The notes below the pieces were generated by a model. It ran no database searches, was not told the DNA's origin, and saw only the letters and a program-made list of their open reading frames with translations. From Simplicispira sedimenti (GTDB taxonomy: Bacteria; Pseudomonadota; Gammaproteobacteria; Burkholderiales; Burkholderiaceae_C): DNA of 64,000 bases. Below are positions 1-9,088 of this stretch, piece by piece. The position numbers and the translations under genes are program-made. Where the stretch lies: positions 310,001 to 374,000 of the forward strand of contig NZ_JAKVIJ010000001.1 of NCBI RefSeq assembly GCF_022760965.1. Reading direction: 5' to 3'. Position 1 is the first letter of the stretch. Each line of letters opens with the position of its first letter.

Positions 1-782
1 AAGACGGCCCAGCCCTGGACCAGTACCTGCTGCGCATCGCCCTGAAAGACGCCAGCGTGAACACCGGCGGCACCAACCCCCAGGTGCTTGCAGGCGACAC
101 CCTGGCCGAACTGGCACGCAAGCACCAGACCGCCGAAGCCGTGATTGCACGCCTGTCCGCCTTCATGGACCAGGAAGCCCTGCGCGCCATTGCCGACGGC
201 GTGGCCGTCAAACTCGACACCCTGGAAGAAGCCCAGGCCAGCGCCGTGGCCATGCAGGCCAAGTTGGCGGAACTCTCCACCACCGGCGTGCCGCCCGAGG
301 TGGCCGGCGAATTTGACGCACGCAGCGACAAACCCATCCTGCGCATCAGCCGCCGCCACCACGGCAACATCAAGAGCAGCATCCTCACGCAGGACTTCGT
401 GCACGGCGCCGACTACGCCGCCCTGCAGGAAGCTGCCGACACCTTCCGCGGCCTGCTGGGCGAGGGCGCCAAGGTCATGCGCGGCGAAGGCGAAAAGGCC
501 AAAGATGAAAAAGTCAGCGACTTCCGCCAGGCCATGCGCTGGCTCATCAGCGAAGCCGAACGCACCACCAGCCGCCAGCGCTACAAGGGCCTGGGCGAAA
601 TGAACCCCGAGCAGCTGTGGGAAACCACCATGGACCCCGCCGTGCGCCGCCTGCTGCGCGTGCAGATCGACGATGCCATCGAGGCCGATCGCGTGTTCAC
701 CATGCTGATGGGGGATGAGGTGGAGCCGCGTCGGGATTTCATTGAGACCAACGCGTTGCGGGCTGGCAACATCGACGTTTGA
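1..782 (+). CDS. gyrB: DNA gyrase subunit B, C-terminal part (5' end outside the window)
   Basis: The reading frame is open from base 3 and gives about 259 residues of the C-terminus of GyrB, the ATPase subunit of the type II topoisomerase that introduces negative supercoils. The last 70 residues carry the near-invariant GyrB tail, with RYKGLGEMNPEQLWETTMDP followed by LMGDEVEPRRDFIE and NIDV at the end. This is the C-terminal TOPRIM-associated part that contacts GyrA. The GTG at 57 is an internal Val codon, not a start. In many bacteria gyrB follows dnaA and dnaN, so those genes probably lie just left of the window. Confidence 0.97.
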   Translation, partial: DGPALDQYLLRIALKDASVNTGGTNPQVLAGDTLAELARKHQTAEAVIARLSAFMDQEALRAIADGVAVKLDTLEEAQASAVAMQAKLAELSTTGVPPEVAGEFDARSDKPILRISRRHHGNIKSSILTQDFVHGADYAALQEAADTFRGLLGEGAKVMRGEGEKAKDEKVSDFRQAMRWLISEAERTTSRQRYKGLGEMNPEQLWETTMDPAVRRLLRVQIDDAIEADRVFTMLMGDEVEPRRDFIETNALRAGNIDV

Positions 783-802
783 GGCGTTTATTCGCCCCAA
801 AG

Positions 803-833
803 AAAACAACAAATTGAATAAGTCGTTGTTTTT
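803..833. terminator. Probable bidirectional terminator between gyrB and the restriction island
   Basis: AAAACAAC at 803-810 pairs with GTTGTTTT at 825-832 around a 14-nt loop. The 3' arm continues into a T-run on the plus strand, and the A-rich 5' arm gives a T-run on the minus strand. It sits between the gyrB stop and the convergent end of the AlbA_2 gene, so it could serve both. The stem is AT-rich and modest. Confidence 0.45.
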
Positions 834-842
834 ATTGAATTT

Positions 843-2357
843 TTAATCCTCACCGTTGTTGTTATCTTCAAGCACAGATAACAAAGACAACTCAACACCG
901 GCCCCGTTCGGCTTGGTGTACGCCATGTTCCGCTTGGCACGGCCTGGTACGGGTATCAAAAGCCCTTGCTCACGCCAGGCTGCCAATAGCTTCGATGCTT
1001 TTAGCGTGTCCACCCCAGCAATTCGGACGACATCGGCGTTGGCAATCGATCCGTGGCGATCAATCCAGTCACTGACCTCATCCCAGGCGGTGGGCCTCTT
1101 TAAGTTAAAGAGGGTGACGGTCACACTCTCCACGGCTGTCTCGGTGTTCTGCTTGTACTGGGGCGGATACAACTCAGCCAATGCCATTTCAGAGAACATC
1201 ATCCGGACGCCTTCCCCCGCATCGATGTTCGGTGCGACGGGAAATTCGCGCAAGTTGCTGGCTATCAACGGATTGCGCGCCCTCGACCCCGACCGGGCGA
1301 TATTGGCCGGCGTGATGTTGCCGGGCAGCAAGCCGGGACTTTCCACTTCGACACGGTCGTCAAAGATGCGAACAAAGATATCGCGGTTCAGCCGATAGTC
1401 ACGGTGAATGACGGCATTCACGATCGCCTCTTTCACAGCCCGCTCGGGATAGGCATGAAGCGTCTTGAACCCGCTGTTGCTCAGCGTTAGCCCTTGCGCA
1501 AGTTCATCCATCACCAGCCTGACCGCTGCATCGATCTGATCAATCAACGGGCCACGGATGGTCTTGGCCGCCTTGCGTAAGTTGGGGGTAGCTCCGCTCG
1601 AAACCTGTTTGCCGTCGTACACCATCACACGCACATCGGCACGGCTGTCAAAAGCCGCCAGCAGACTACCTGGCTCGTCCGCAAACAACAGCACGGCAGC
1701 TCGCCTCGGTTGAACCACGCCATCCACCTCTTCAGCAAGACCAATGCGCAAAAGCTGGTCTGCAAAGCTACCGGATAACGGGCCGCGCGCCTCGGCAAAA
1801 CGCTTCCATGCCGTGGTTTGCAGCCTGTCAAGGGCTACCGCGACGGGCTCGCTGCTCGCGCTTCGCGCCCCGCGCCGGTACGACAGCTCGGTACTTTCCG
1901 CCGCACTCATAGGCCGATTACCAGCCTCCATGCGCGTGAAGGTGCCACAGTTCAAGATGGAGTGCACATGGCTGCTACGACCCACATGCACCAACAACAG
2001 ATGGCCGTTCTGCCCTTTGGCCGGGCCATTGTGGAGACGACACGACACCGCAACCATACGCACCGTGCTGATGGCGGGCGAAAACTCTGTCAGCAGCTTG
2101 CGTCGCAGTTCATCCACGGCCTCGGGGTTTTCTTCCACACCAAACAACCGGGCATCGCCCTTGAACTCCTTCAGGTCCGCCACGCCCAGCACCAGTGTGC
2201 CGCCGTCAGTGTTCGCCAGAGCGCAAACCGTTTCCAGCGCCTTGCCCACCATCTTGCCGCTGACACGCTTGAACTCGAGATGGCGAGATTCACTCATCGT
2301 GATGAGCTGTTGCACGAGGGCGGCGTTATCGATGGCCGCAGTGGGAGTCAAATTCAT
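843..2357 (-). CDS. AlbA_2 (Schlafen-type) / HATPase_c_4 ATP-binding protein in the hsd island
   Basis: The 504-residue protein has an N-terminal AlbA_2/Schlafen-type nucleic-acid-binding domain: residues 23-60 include ESRHLEFKR and an ANTDGGTLVLGV core. The second half is related to the RecG-like divergent ATPase family (HATPase_c_4), with KEAIVNAVIHRDY at 309-321, FDDRVEVESPG at 332-342 and GEGVRMM at 381-387. The tail looks like a winged helix. Proteins of this type often accompany type I restriction genes and are annotated as putative transcriptional regulators or ATP-dependent DNA-binding proteins. Here it is the last gene of the operon, 13 bp after hsdS. Its role in the restriction system is inferred from position only. 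Confidence 0.85.
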   Translation of the reverse strand: MNLTPTAAIDNAALVQQLITMSESRHLEFKRVSGKMVGKALETVCALANTDGGTLVLGVADLKEFKGDARLFGVEENPEAVDELRRKLLTEFSPAISTVRMVAVSCRLHNGPAKGQNGHLLLVHVGRSSHVHSILNCGTFTRMEAGNRPMSAAESTELSYRRGARSASSEPVAVALDRLQTTAWKRFAEARGPLSGSFADQLLRIGLAEEVDGVVQPRRAAVLLFADEPGSLLAAFDSRADVRVMVYDGKQVSSGATPNLRKAAKTIRGPLIDQIDAAVRLVMDELAQGLTLSNSGFKTLHAYPERAVKEAIVNAVIHRDYRLNRDIFVRIFDDRVEVESPGLLPGNITPANIARSGSRARNPLIASNLREFPVAPNIDAGEGVRMMFSEMALAELYPPQYKQNTETAVESVTVTLFNLKRPTAWDEVSDWIDRHGSIANADVVRIAGVDTLKASKLLAAWREQGLLIPVPGRAKRNMAYTKPNGAGVELSLLSVLEDNNNGED

Positions 2358-2370
2358 GGCGTGTTTGCCC

Positions 2371-4068
2371 TCAAGCGGTCACGGAATCCACCAGCGCCTC
2401 GGCCAGACGGGCCTGCACGGACTGGCGTTCGGCCAGGCGCTGGCGCAGGTCGGCGCAGAGGCGGCGCAGGGCGGTGACGCGGGTGACGATGCGGGATTGT
2501 TCGGGGAGGGGGGGAAGCGCAAGCACGTACCGATCAAGCGCCTGTCCAACAAAGTGCTTGATCGTGGCCCCTGTGAAGTGTTTGTCCAGGCTCCCAGCTC
2601 TTGAATCTGACTCCAAAGCAATTGCGATTAATTCAACCGCAATGCCACCTCGTGGGCGGACCCGGTGCAGCGCCTTTTGAAAGTACATCTCGCGATCGGG
2701 GTCACGCCATATTGCACAGCGCCCTGGATACCCGCCTTCACAAATAAGCAAATCTCCTGCCATCAATCGAAACTCAGCAAGCTCGCTGGCCTCCAGGCTG
2801 ATCTCTTTGATGTCATCAAGATCGATGTGGTGCCACTGAACATTGGTGTTGCGCAGGTAGGGATAACGCCTTCCTGAGTTCTTCGCTTTGTCCAACATCT
2901 TGCCGAGCCGGCTGTCAGCGATGTCCGCAAGTCGCACCCACTCCCACCCCACCGGCAACTCAAACGGCTTTTCCTCATCGGTGATGGGCGGCAGGGGTTT
3001 GTCGCGTTTGATTTGGCCAGTGGCGATGAGGCGGTCTTTTTCGGCGCGGATTTTTTGCAGCAGGGCGCTGGCGGGTTCGTCGGAGGGGTCTTGGGGCACG
3101 AGCAGGCCGCGCACGGCCAGTTGCAGCAGGGTTTGCTCCAGGGCGTCGATGGCTTCGGGGCGGTCCAGCAGCAGGTCGAAGTGCTGGGCCACGCGCTGCC
3201 AGTTGGCGGCCAGCTCTTCGGGCGTGGTGCTGGCGGTGAGTGTGCCCAGCAGGGTGCTGACCAGTTGGACGTGTTGCGCGGCCTCCAGCTGGCCCTTGGC
3301 CTCCAGCGCATCGCACAGGCGCATGAGGGCTTCGACGCGGGTGACGATGCGGGACTGTTCGGCGAGGGGTGGCAAGGGAATTAAGAACTGACCGAGCTTG
3401 GCAATGCTCAAACCTTCGCGCGATACGCCAACCTGCACATCCATGACGGTCTGTTGGACATGCCGTGAGACAAGAACTTTATGCAAATAGGCATTAATTT
3501 CTGGCAGAACGGCACGAATGATCGTGACGTGTTGGCTAACGTTTGCCTCATCAAAATCGCTTGGAACGACAGCACAGCGCCCGATGGACGCACCAGTGAT
3601 GTTGAATAGCAAGTCATTTGCGACAACCACTGTGCCAGCCATCCTGGCGTGCGTTTCTGGCTTGATGAAAGCCACGCCATCGAGGCGCAATCCTTCGTCC
3701 CACACGTTCTGGGATCGAAGGAATTTCACACCAGACGAGACATAAACTTCGCGACCTCCAAGAGGTGTGCTTCCGGCACCGATCTTCTGCAGCAAAGCGC
3801 TCAGCCTCACCCACTCCCACCCCTGCGGCAAATCAAAAGGCTTTTCCTCCTCCCCAATCTCCGCCAGCGGCTTGTCCCGCTTGATCTTGCCCTCGGCCAT
3901 CAGCCGATCCTTCTCCGCCCGAATCTTCTGCAGCAGCACAGCAGCCGGTTCATCGGCCGGGTCTTGCGGCACCAGCTTGCCTTGCACGGCCAGGGTGAGG
4001 ATGAGTTCGCGCAGCTTGGCAACGCCCCCAGGGGCGGTGGCGAGTAGCTCCATATTTGATAGCAGCAT
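2371..4068 (-). CDS. hsdS: Type I restriction-modification specificity subunit HsdS
   Basis: HsdS selects the bipartite DNA target for the HsdM and HsdR subunits. The 565-residue protein shows two repeated modules. Each begins with an LAVQGKLVPQD-like helix (about residues 27-36 and 318-327), then an LLQKIRAEKDRL segment and a GWEWVRL entry into a target-recognition domain. Each ends with an LPPLxEQSRIVTRV coiled-coil spacer (about 232-246, and near 515). Start: ATG at 4068 is preceded by GAGGG at good spacing and lies 11 nt after the hsdM stop. A TTG at 4083, overlapping hsdM, is the alternative and would add five residues. The half-sites recognised cannot be read from sequence. Confidence 0.93.
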   Translation of the reverse strand: MLLSNMELLATAPGGVAKLRELILTLAVQGKLVPQDPADEPAAVLLQKIRAEKDRLMAEGKIKRDKPLAEIGEEEKPFDLPQGWEWVRLSALLQKIGAGSTPLGGREVYVSSGVKFLRSQNVWDEGLRLDGVAFIKPETHARMAGTVVVANDLLFNITGASIGRCAVVPSDFDEANVSQHVTIIRAVLPEINAYLHKVLVSRHVQQTVMDVQVGVSREGLSIAKLGQFLIPLPPLAEQSRIVTRVEALMRLCDALEAKGQLEAAQHVQLVSTLLGTLTASTTPEELAANWQRVAQHFDLLLDRPEAIDALEQTLLQLAVRGLLVPQDPSDEPASALLQKIRAEKDRLIATGQIKRDKPLPPITDEEKPFELPVGWEWVRLADIADSRLGKMLDKAKNSGRRYPYLRNTNVQWHHIDLDDIKEISLEASELAEFRLMAGDLLICEGGYPGRCAIWRDPDREMYFQKALHRVRPRGGIAVELIAIALESDSRAGSLDKHFTGATIKHFVGQALDRYVLALPPLPEQSRIVTRVTALRRLCADLRQRLAERQSVQARLAEALVDSVTA

Positions 4069-4079
4069 GCGCTTATCCC

Positions 4080-5558
4080 TCAAGCGCTAGCGGCTTTTTT
4101 TGTCAAAGACTGGGCGAGGATGCCTTTCAACTCGTCGCGCAGGGCCTGGGCTTCGGCCTGCAGGCGGGCGTAGTCGGCCAGCAGCACGTCGGGGTCGTGG
4201 CTTTGCTGTTCGCCGATGTGGGGGTTCTTCTGGTCCAGGTTGAAGCCAGCGGCCTTGATCTGGTCGATGCCGACCTTCCAGGCCCGTTCGTTTTCCACGC
4301 GGGCGGCAAAGTCGTCGGCCTCGGTGCCCCACCAGGCTTTCTCGGCGTCGAATTCGGAGATAGCAATGGGCTTGGTCTTGTTGTAGGTTTTGACGCCCTG
4401 GGGGTAGGGGTGCTCGTAGTACCAGATGTGCTGGGTGGGCTGGCCTTTGGTGAAGAACAGCAGGTTGGTTTTGATGCCGGTGTAGGGCGCAAACACGCCG
4501 TTGGGCAGGCGCACGATGGTGTGCAGGTTGCAGTGCTGCAGCAGTTGTTCTTTGATGCGGGCCTTGACGCCTTCGCCAAACAAAAAGCCATCGGGCAGCA
4601 CCACGGCGGCGCGGCCATGGGGTTTGAGCAGGTGCTGGATGAGCACGAGGAAGAGGTCGGCGGTTTCTTTGGTGCGCACGTCGGCCGGAAAGCCTGCCTC
4701 AATGCCCGGCTCTTCAATGCCGCCGAAGGGCGGGTTGGTGAGGATGACGTTGACGCGGTCTGCGGCGGTGTAGTCGCGCAGGGGGCGGGCCAGGGTGTTG
4801 TCGTGCACGATCTGGCTGGGCACTTCGATGCCGTGCAGCAGCAGGTTGGTGACGCACAGCATGTGCGGCAGCTGCTTTTTCTCGACACCGCGGATGCTGT
4901 TTTGCAGCACGGCCTCTTGCTCTGCGTTGTGCACTTGTTTGCGCAGGTGCTCGATGGCGCAGACGAGGAAGCCGCCGGTGCCGGTGGCCGGGTCCATGAC
5001 GCTTTCGCCCAGCTGGGGGTGGGTCATGTCCACCATGAACTGGGTGACGGCGCGGGGGGTGTAGAACTCGCCCGCGTTGCCTGCGCTTTGCAGGTCGCGC
5101 AATATCTTCTCGTACAGGTCGTTGAACTGGTGGCGCTCGGCCTGGCGGTTGAAGTCGATGGCGTTGAGTTTGTTGACCACTTGGCGCAGCAGGTGGCCGC
5201 TTTTCATGTAGTTGTAAGCGTCTTCAAACACGCCGCGCACCACGTAGCCGCGCGGGTTGCGCTGCGGGTCGGCGCTCAGGCCCTTGAGGGCGGGGAAGAG
5301 CTGCTTGTCCACAAAGTCGAGCAGGGCGTCGCCGGTCATGCCCTCGGCATCGGCCGCCCAATGGCGCCAGCGCAGGTGTTCGGCCATGGGGCTTTGGTAG
5401 TCGTCGCGGGTGAGTTCGAGTTCTTCTTCCAGCGCGTCAAACACCTTGAGGAACAGCAGCCAGGTGAGCTGGCTGATGCGCTGGGCGTCGCCATCCACGC
5501 CAGAGTCCTGGCGCATGATGTCTTGGATGGATTTGATGACGGGGGTGAGGTTGGACAT
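4080..5558 (-). CDS. hsdM: Type I restriction-modification N6-adenine methyltransferase HsdM
   Basis: The 492-residue protein methylates adenine using S-adenosylmethionine as part of an M2S1 complex. It has the HsdM N-terminal helical domain (about 1-125), EFYTPR at 164-169, the SAM-binding motif DPATGTGGF at 189-197 and the catalytic NPPF at 275-278. The length is typical of the family. It lies between an unknown gene and hsdS in the island. All key motifs are intact, so modification should be functional. Confidence 0.95.
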   Translation of the reverse strand: MSNLTPVIKSIQDIMRQDSGVDGDAQRISQLTWLLFLKVFDALEEELELTRDDYQSPMAEHLRWRHWAADAEGMTGDALLDFVDKQLFPALKGLSADPQRNPRGYVVRGVFEDAYNYMKSGHLLRQVVNKLNAIDFNRQAERHQFNDLYEKILRDLQSAGNAGEFYTPRAVTQFMVDMTHPQLGESVMDPATGTGGFLVCAIEHLRKQVHNAEQEAVLQNSIRGVEKKQLPHMLCVTNLLLHGIEVPSQIVHDNTLARPLRDYTAADRVNVILTNPPFGGIEEPGIEAGFPADVRTKETADLFLVLIQHLLKPHGRAAVVLPDGFLFGEGVKARIKEQLLQHCNLHTIVRLPNGVFAPYTGIKTNLLFFTKGQPTQHIWYYEHPYPQGVKTYNKTKPIAISEFDAEKAWWGTEADDFAARVENERAWKVGIDQIKAAGFNLDQKNPHIGEQQSHDPDVLLADYARLQAEAQALRDELKGILAQSLTKKAASA

Positions 5559-5600
5559 GCCGTGGTCTATGAATGAAATTGGTTTCTAGCCCTTACTGGG

Positions 5601-5636
5601 CAAGCGCAAGCAGCTATCGATTTTTATGAATGACGC
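5601..5636. repeat. Dispersed AAGCGC/CAGCTAT repeat, degenerate copy
   Basis: AAGCGCAAGCAGCTATCGAT occurs in the 84-bp gap between hsdM and the unknown gene. It matches the 3' half of the two-hairpin repeat seen intact at 48654, 37732 and 60915. Only a half copy is recognisable. Confidence 0.55.
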
Positions 5637-5642
5637 AATGTC

Positions 5643-6182
5643 TTAAGGGGGCGTCGAGGGCTGCAGATGGTCGCGGTAGAGACGCCCTTGGGCACGGCAA
5701 GCGGCGAGTTGTTCTTTGAAGCTGCTGCGGTAGTTCGGCCCCAGCCAGGCGACGAAACGCACCAGCCCGTCGCAGATGACCTGCCCTTGAAACACCAGCA
5801 GACCGCAGGAAAGAACCGCGCCGCTGCTGCCAAACATCTCCTTGAGAGGTGTAGTCAGCGTCTTGGTGGCGTAAGCCGCCGCCCCCTTGGGCTCCAGAAA
5901 TTGGCTGTGCGTGGCGGTATCGCTGACGTAGATCCAGTTGTCAACGCACAGCGTTTGTACGGCTTGCAGCACATCGTCCGCACAGGGGCTGCCCAGGTTC
6001 TGCAGGTGCGCCAGCGCTGGCTGCAAAAGTGCAGGGTCGGCATGCAGGGCATCGCGCGCTGCGGCCAGCTGCGTCACCACGTTCGTCTTGGGTTTGGTGA
6101 TGGGGATGGATTCGAGCAGGTTTTGGTAATGGCCAAGGAAGTGCCGGGCCGCTGCGGGGTCAATGCATTTCTTGTGTGTCAT
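5643..6182 (-). CDS. Unknown protein inside the type I restriction island
   Basis: I do not recognise this 179-residue protein. It is soluble, with no signal peptide or membrane segment. It is mostly helical in appearance up to about residue 75 and contains Cys, Trp and Tyr in a CVDNWIYVSDTATHSQF stretch. A more hydrophobic C-terminal half follows (AVLSCGLLVFQGQVICDGLVRFVAWLG spans about 130-156). It lies between hsdR and hsdM on the same strand, in the position where some systems carry anti-restriction, toxin-antitoxin or accessory genes. Codon use resembles its neighbours. The ATG at 6182 follows a short gap after hsdR. Confidence 0.7.
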   Translation of the reverse strand: MTHKKCIDPAAARHFLGHYQNLLESIPITKPKTNVVTQLAAARDALHADPALLQPALAHLQNLGSPCADDVLQAVQTLCVDNWIYVSDTATHSQFLEPKGAAAYATKTLTTPLKEMFGSSGAVLSCGLLVFQGQVICDGLVRFVAWLGPNYRSSFKEQLAACRAQGRLYRDHLQPSTPP

Positions 6183-6242
6183 CGACGGTTCTATTGCTCT
6201 CTTGTAAAGGCTGATCGGTGCCTGTACTTCTGCGTGCTGTAC

Positions 6243-8684
6243 TCATGCCGATGGCGCATACAGCTCGCGCTCCAGCGTGTGCAGCGCGCTGAGGTACTGC
6301 GGGCGGCCACCAAAGCTGCGCACCAGCTCTACGGGGCTGCCCAGGTCGGTGAAGGGCTGGAGTTTGAAGACTTCGTTGCTCTCGATGGTGGCGATGCCTT
6401 CGTCGGCGTATTTGTCGAGCAGGGCGTCAAGCACCTTGCGGGCCACGGGGCCGTATTGGGTGAAGACGCTGCGCTTTTTGACGCGCTGGGCGCGCTCGCG
6501 GCGGGTGAGCGGGGGCTGGTCGTAGGCGACGTGCAGCAGCAGGTCGAACGGGTCGAGGTCTTTGCCCACCTCAGCGGCCAGGGCGTCGATGAGCACGCCT
6601 TCTGCCTCCAGCTCGGCCAGCAGGGCGGCTTTGCGGTCGGCCTGCTGCCAGGTTTGCAGGAACTGGTCGAGCGAGTCGTATTTTTTGAGCAGATTGATGC
6701 GGGTGTAGTCGCGCAGGCTTTCGGTGATGAGCTTGCCTTGGGCATTGAGGTACTGCACGCGCTCGCGCGCCACGGCAACGGGAATGCCATCCACGATGTA
6801 TTTGCGCGGTGCGTCTTCCTCGGCGGTGATCAGGCCCACGGTGGCCGCAGGTTCGGTAGGCCATCCATCGGGCGCCGAGGCGGTGCTGGGCAGCTCTGCG
6901 GGCGGCGGCGGGGCCACGGGTTCACCGGGCTGAGGGGCGTACACCTGCACGGGCTCACCGTCAAAGCTGGGGTCAGCAAAGAGCTCCGTGGCGCGCTTGA
7001 AGTCGAGGATGGTGAACCAGCTTTTGCCCAAGTCTTCGCGCAGGCGGGTGCCCCGGCCAATGATCTGCTTGAACAGCGTCATGGACTTGATGGTCTGGTC
7101 CAGCACGATGAGCTTGCAGGTTTGCGCGTCCACGCCGGTGCTCATGAGCTTGGAGGTGACGGCGATGACCGGGTAGGTCTTCTCAGGGTCGATGAAGTTG
7201 TCCAGCTCGCGCTTGCCCTCAACGTTGTCGCCGGTGATCTGCACCACGTATTTGGGCTCTTTGGCGCACAGGTCGGCGTTGGCGTTGCTGAGTGCCTTGC
7301 GCATGCGCTCGGCGTGCTCGATGTCTTCGCAAAAGACGATGGTCTTGGCGTAGCGGTCGGTGGCCTGCAGGTATTCGGTGATCTTGGCGGCCACCACGGC
7401 GTCGCGCTGCTCCATGACGAGCCTGCGGTTCATGTCGGCACCGGTGTAGATGCGGTCTTCAATGAGGTGGCCGAACTTGTCGCACTGGCCCTCGGTGGGG
7501 CGCCAGCCGAAGGTGTCTTTGTCCAAGTCCACGCGCACCACTTTGTAGGGCGCGAGGTAGCCGTCTTCAATGCCTTGCTTCAAGCTGTAGGTGTAGAGCG
7601 GCTCGCCAAAGTAGTCGATGTTGGAGACGTCTTCCGTCTCCTTGGGTGTGGCGGTGAGGCCGATCTGTGTGGCGCTGGCAAAGTAGGTCAGGATGTCGCG
7701 CCAGGCGGAGTCTTCGGCCGCACTGCCCCGGTGGCATTCGTCCACCACGATGAGGTCGAAAAAGTCGGGGCTGAACTGCTTGTAAATGTTGCGCTCTTCT
7801 TGCGTGCCGGTGACGGCCTGGTAGAGCGAGAGGTAGATCTCGTAGCTTTTGTCCACCACCTTGGTGGTTTTGTTCACAGCCAGGTCGAGGTCTTCGATGG
7901 TGACCTGGCCTTGGGTGTCCACCCGCTCCACGCCCTTGGCGTGGGGGCTGAGCTTGGCCATCGCGCCCTTGAAGGGGCGGAAGTCATTGACCATCGTCTG
8001 GTCGATGAGGATGTTGCGGTCGGCCAAAAACAGGATGCGTTTTTTGGCGCCGCTTTTCCACAGGCGCCAGATGATCTGGAACGCGGTGTAGGTTTTTCCG
8101 GTGCCCGTGGCCATGACGAGCAGCACGCGGTTTTGGCCTGCGGCAATGGCCTCTACGGTGCGGTTGATGGCACCGAGCTGGTAGTAGCGCGGGGTTTTGC
8201 TGGGGGCGTAGTCGGTGGCGGCAATGTGCTCCACGGCAGGCGTCCAGCCCTTCCACGCGCAGTACTTGGCCCACAGCTCGGCGGGGGTGGGGAATTGGTC
8301 CAGCGTGAGGTCGCGCTCCAGCACGCCATCAGACAGGGTGGCATCGCGGAACACAAAGCCATCGCCATTGCTGGCAAAGCTGAAGGGTACGCCCAGCAGC
8401 TCGGCGTATTGAATGGCCTGGGGCATGCCCGCGCCGACGGAGTGCTTGGCGTCTTTGGCCTCGACCACGGCCAGCGGTACGTTGGGCTTGTGGAACAGCA
8501 CGTAGTCGGCCCGCAGCATGGAGGCCTTGTCGCGGTGCGCCGCTTGGCCGCGCACCACCACGCGGCCGGGGCGCAGGGTGTATTCGCGCAGGATGTGCTG
8601 CTGCACGCTCCAGCCCGCACGCTGCAGAGCGGGGGTGATGCACTGGTCGCAAATGTCGGTTTCGCTCAGGCGGGTGGGGTGCAT
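6243..8684 (-). CDS. hsdR: Type I restriction endonuclease motor subunit HsdR (EcoEI-like)
   Basis: HsdR translocates DNA by ATP hydrolysis and cleaves it far from the recognition site. The 813-residue protein has an N-terminal PD-(D/E)xK nuclease core (D60 in RADYVL, then E75 and K77 in VVEAK). A superfamily 2 helicase follows, with Walker A ATGTGKT at 192-198, the DEAD-like box DECHRG at 315-320 and a later GRGTRLREDLGK motif VI. The C-terminal 170 residues resemble the EcoEI R C-terminal domain. Length and motifs fit a complete, active subunit. It is the first gene of the minus-strand island. Confidence 0.95.
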   Translation of the reverse strand: MHPTRLSETDICDQCITPALQRAGWSVQQHILREYTLRPGRVVVRGQAAHRDKASMLRADYVLFHKPNVPLAVVEAKDAKHSVGAGMPQAIQYAELLGVPFSFASNGDGFVFRDATLSDGVLERDLTLDQFPTPAELWAKYCAWKGWTPAVEHIAATDYAPSKTPRYYQLGAINRTVEAIAAGQNRVLLVMATGTGKTYTAFQIIWRLWKSGAKKRILFLADRNILIDQTMVNDFRPFKGAMAKLSPHAKGVERVDTQGQVTIEDLDLAVNKTTKVVDKSYEIYLSLYQAVTGTQEERNIYKQFSPDFFDLIVVDECHRGSAAEDSAWRDILTYFASATQIGLTATPKETEDVSNIDYFGEPLYTYSLKQGIEDGYLAPYKVVRVDLDKDTFGWRPTEGQCDKFGHLIEDRIYTGADMNRRLVMEQRDAVVAAKITEYLQATDRYAKTIVFCEDIEHAERMRKALSNANADLCAKEPKYVVQITGDNVEGKRELDNFIDPEKTYPVIAVTSKLMSTGVDAQTCKLIVLDQTIKSMTLFKQIIGRGTRLREDLGKSWFTILDFKRATELFADPSFDGEPVQVYAPQPGEPVAPPPPAELPSTASAPDGWPTEPAATVGLITAEEDAPRKYIVDGIPVAVARERVQYLNAQGKLITESLRDYTRINLLKKYDSLDQFLQTWQQADRKAALLAELEAEGVLIDALAAEVGKDLDPFDLLLHVAYDQPPLTRRERAQRVKKRSVFTQYGPVARKVLDALLDKYADEGIATIESNEVFKLQPFTDLGSPVELVRSFGGRPQYLSALHTLERELYAPSA

Positions 8685-8770
8685 TCCGATCCTTGATGGC
8701 GCTGGGACTCTCTACCGGCGGCGCGTGCGCTGGTTGTGCCCAGCGGGCATTATCCCCACCGGGCGGGCCG

Positions 8771-9088
8771 CTACACCGTCGCCCATTGCTCGAATTCAGT
8801 GCCCGTGGCCAAGCCTGCTGGCGGGTCAGTCACAGCAACCCCTTCGACCCGCGCCAAGGGCGGGCCGTGGTGCGCCCAGGTGATCAGCGTCTCCACGTCC
8901 ACCTGGGGGCCGTGCACCAGCGCTTCGACACTGCCATCACTGCGGTTTCTCACCCAGCCCACCACGCACAGGCGTCGGGCCTCCTGGGCCATGTGGTAGC
9001 GGTAGCCCACGCCTTGCACGCGGCCGGTGATGCGCAGGTGGCGGGTGACAGTGGGCGCCGCGCTGGGCTCGGCAGTGGAGGCGGCCAT
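8771..9088 (-). CDS. acyP: Acylphosphatase
   Basis: The 105-residue protein hydrolyses acyl phosphates such as 1,3-bisphosphoglycerate or carbamoyl phosphate. It has the diagnostic GRVQGVGYR loop (22-30) with the phosphate-binding Arg30, and WVRN with the catalytic Asn48, followed by the usual DGSVEALVHG strand. The ATG at 9088 overlaps the stop of the upstream M48 protease gene by one base, so the two are translationally coupled. About ten extra N-terminal residues precede the family core. Confidence 0.93.
   Translation of the reverse strand: MAASTAEPSAAPTVTRHLRITGRVQGVGYRYHMAQEARRLCVVGWVRNRSDGSVEALVHGPQVDVETLITWAHHGPPLARVEGVAVTDPPAGLATGTEFEQWATV

Noticed and set aside
5300..5320. DnaA-box-like TTGTCCACA inside hsdM
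   Set aside because: A single site in coding DNA with no trio-like repeats or partner boxes, as expected by chance.
4056..5576. 506-residue plus-strand frame opposite hsdM
   Set aside because: Low-complexity antisense translation of hsdM, which has intact methyltransferase motifs.
5667..8696. 1009-residue open frame on the plus strand opposite hsdR
   Set aside because: It is the antisense shadow of hsdR in GC-rich DNA: repetitive Val/Ala/Gly/His-rich translation, no domain, and hsdR itself has full helicase and nuclease motifs.
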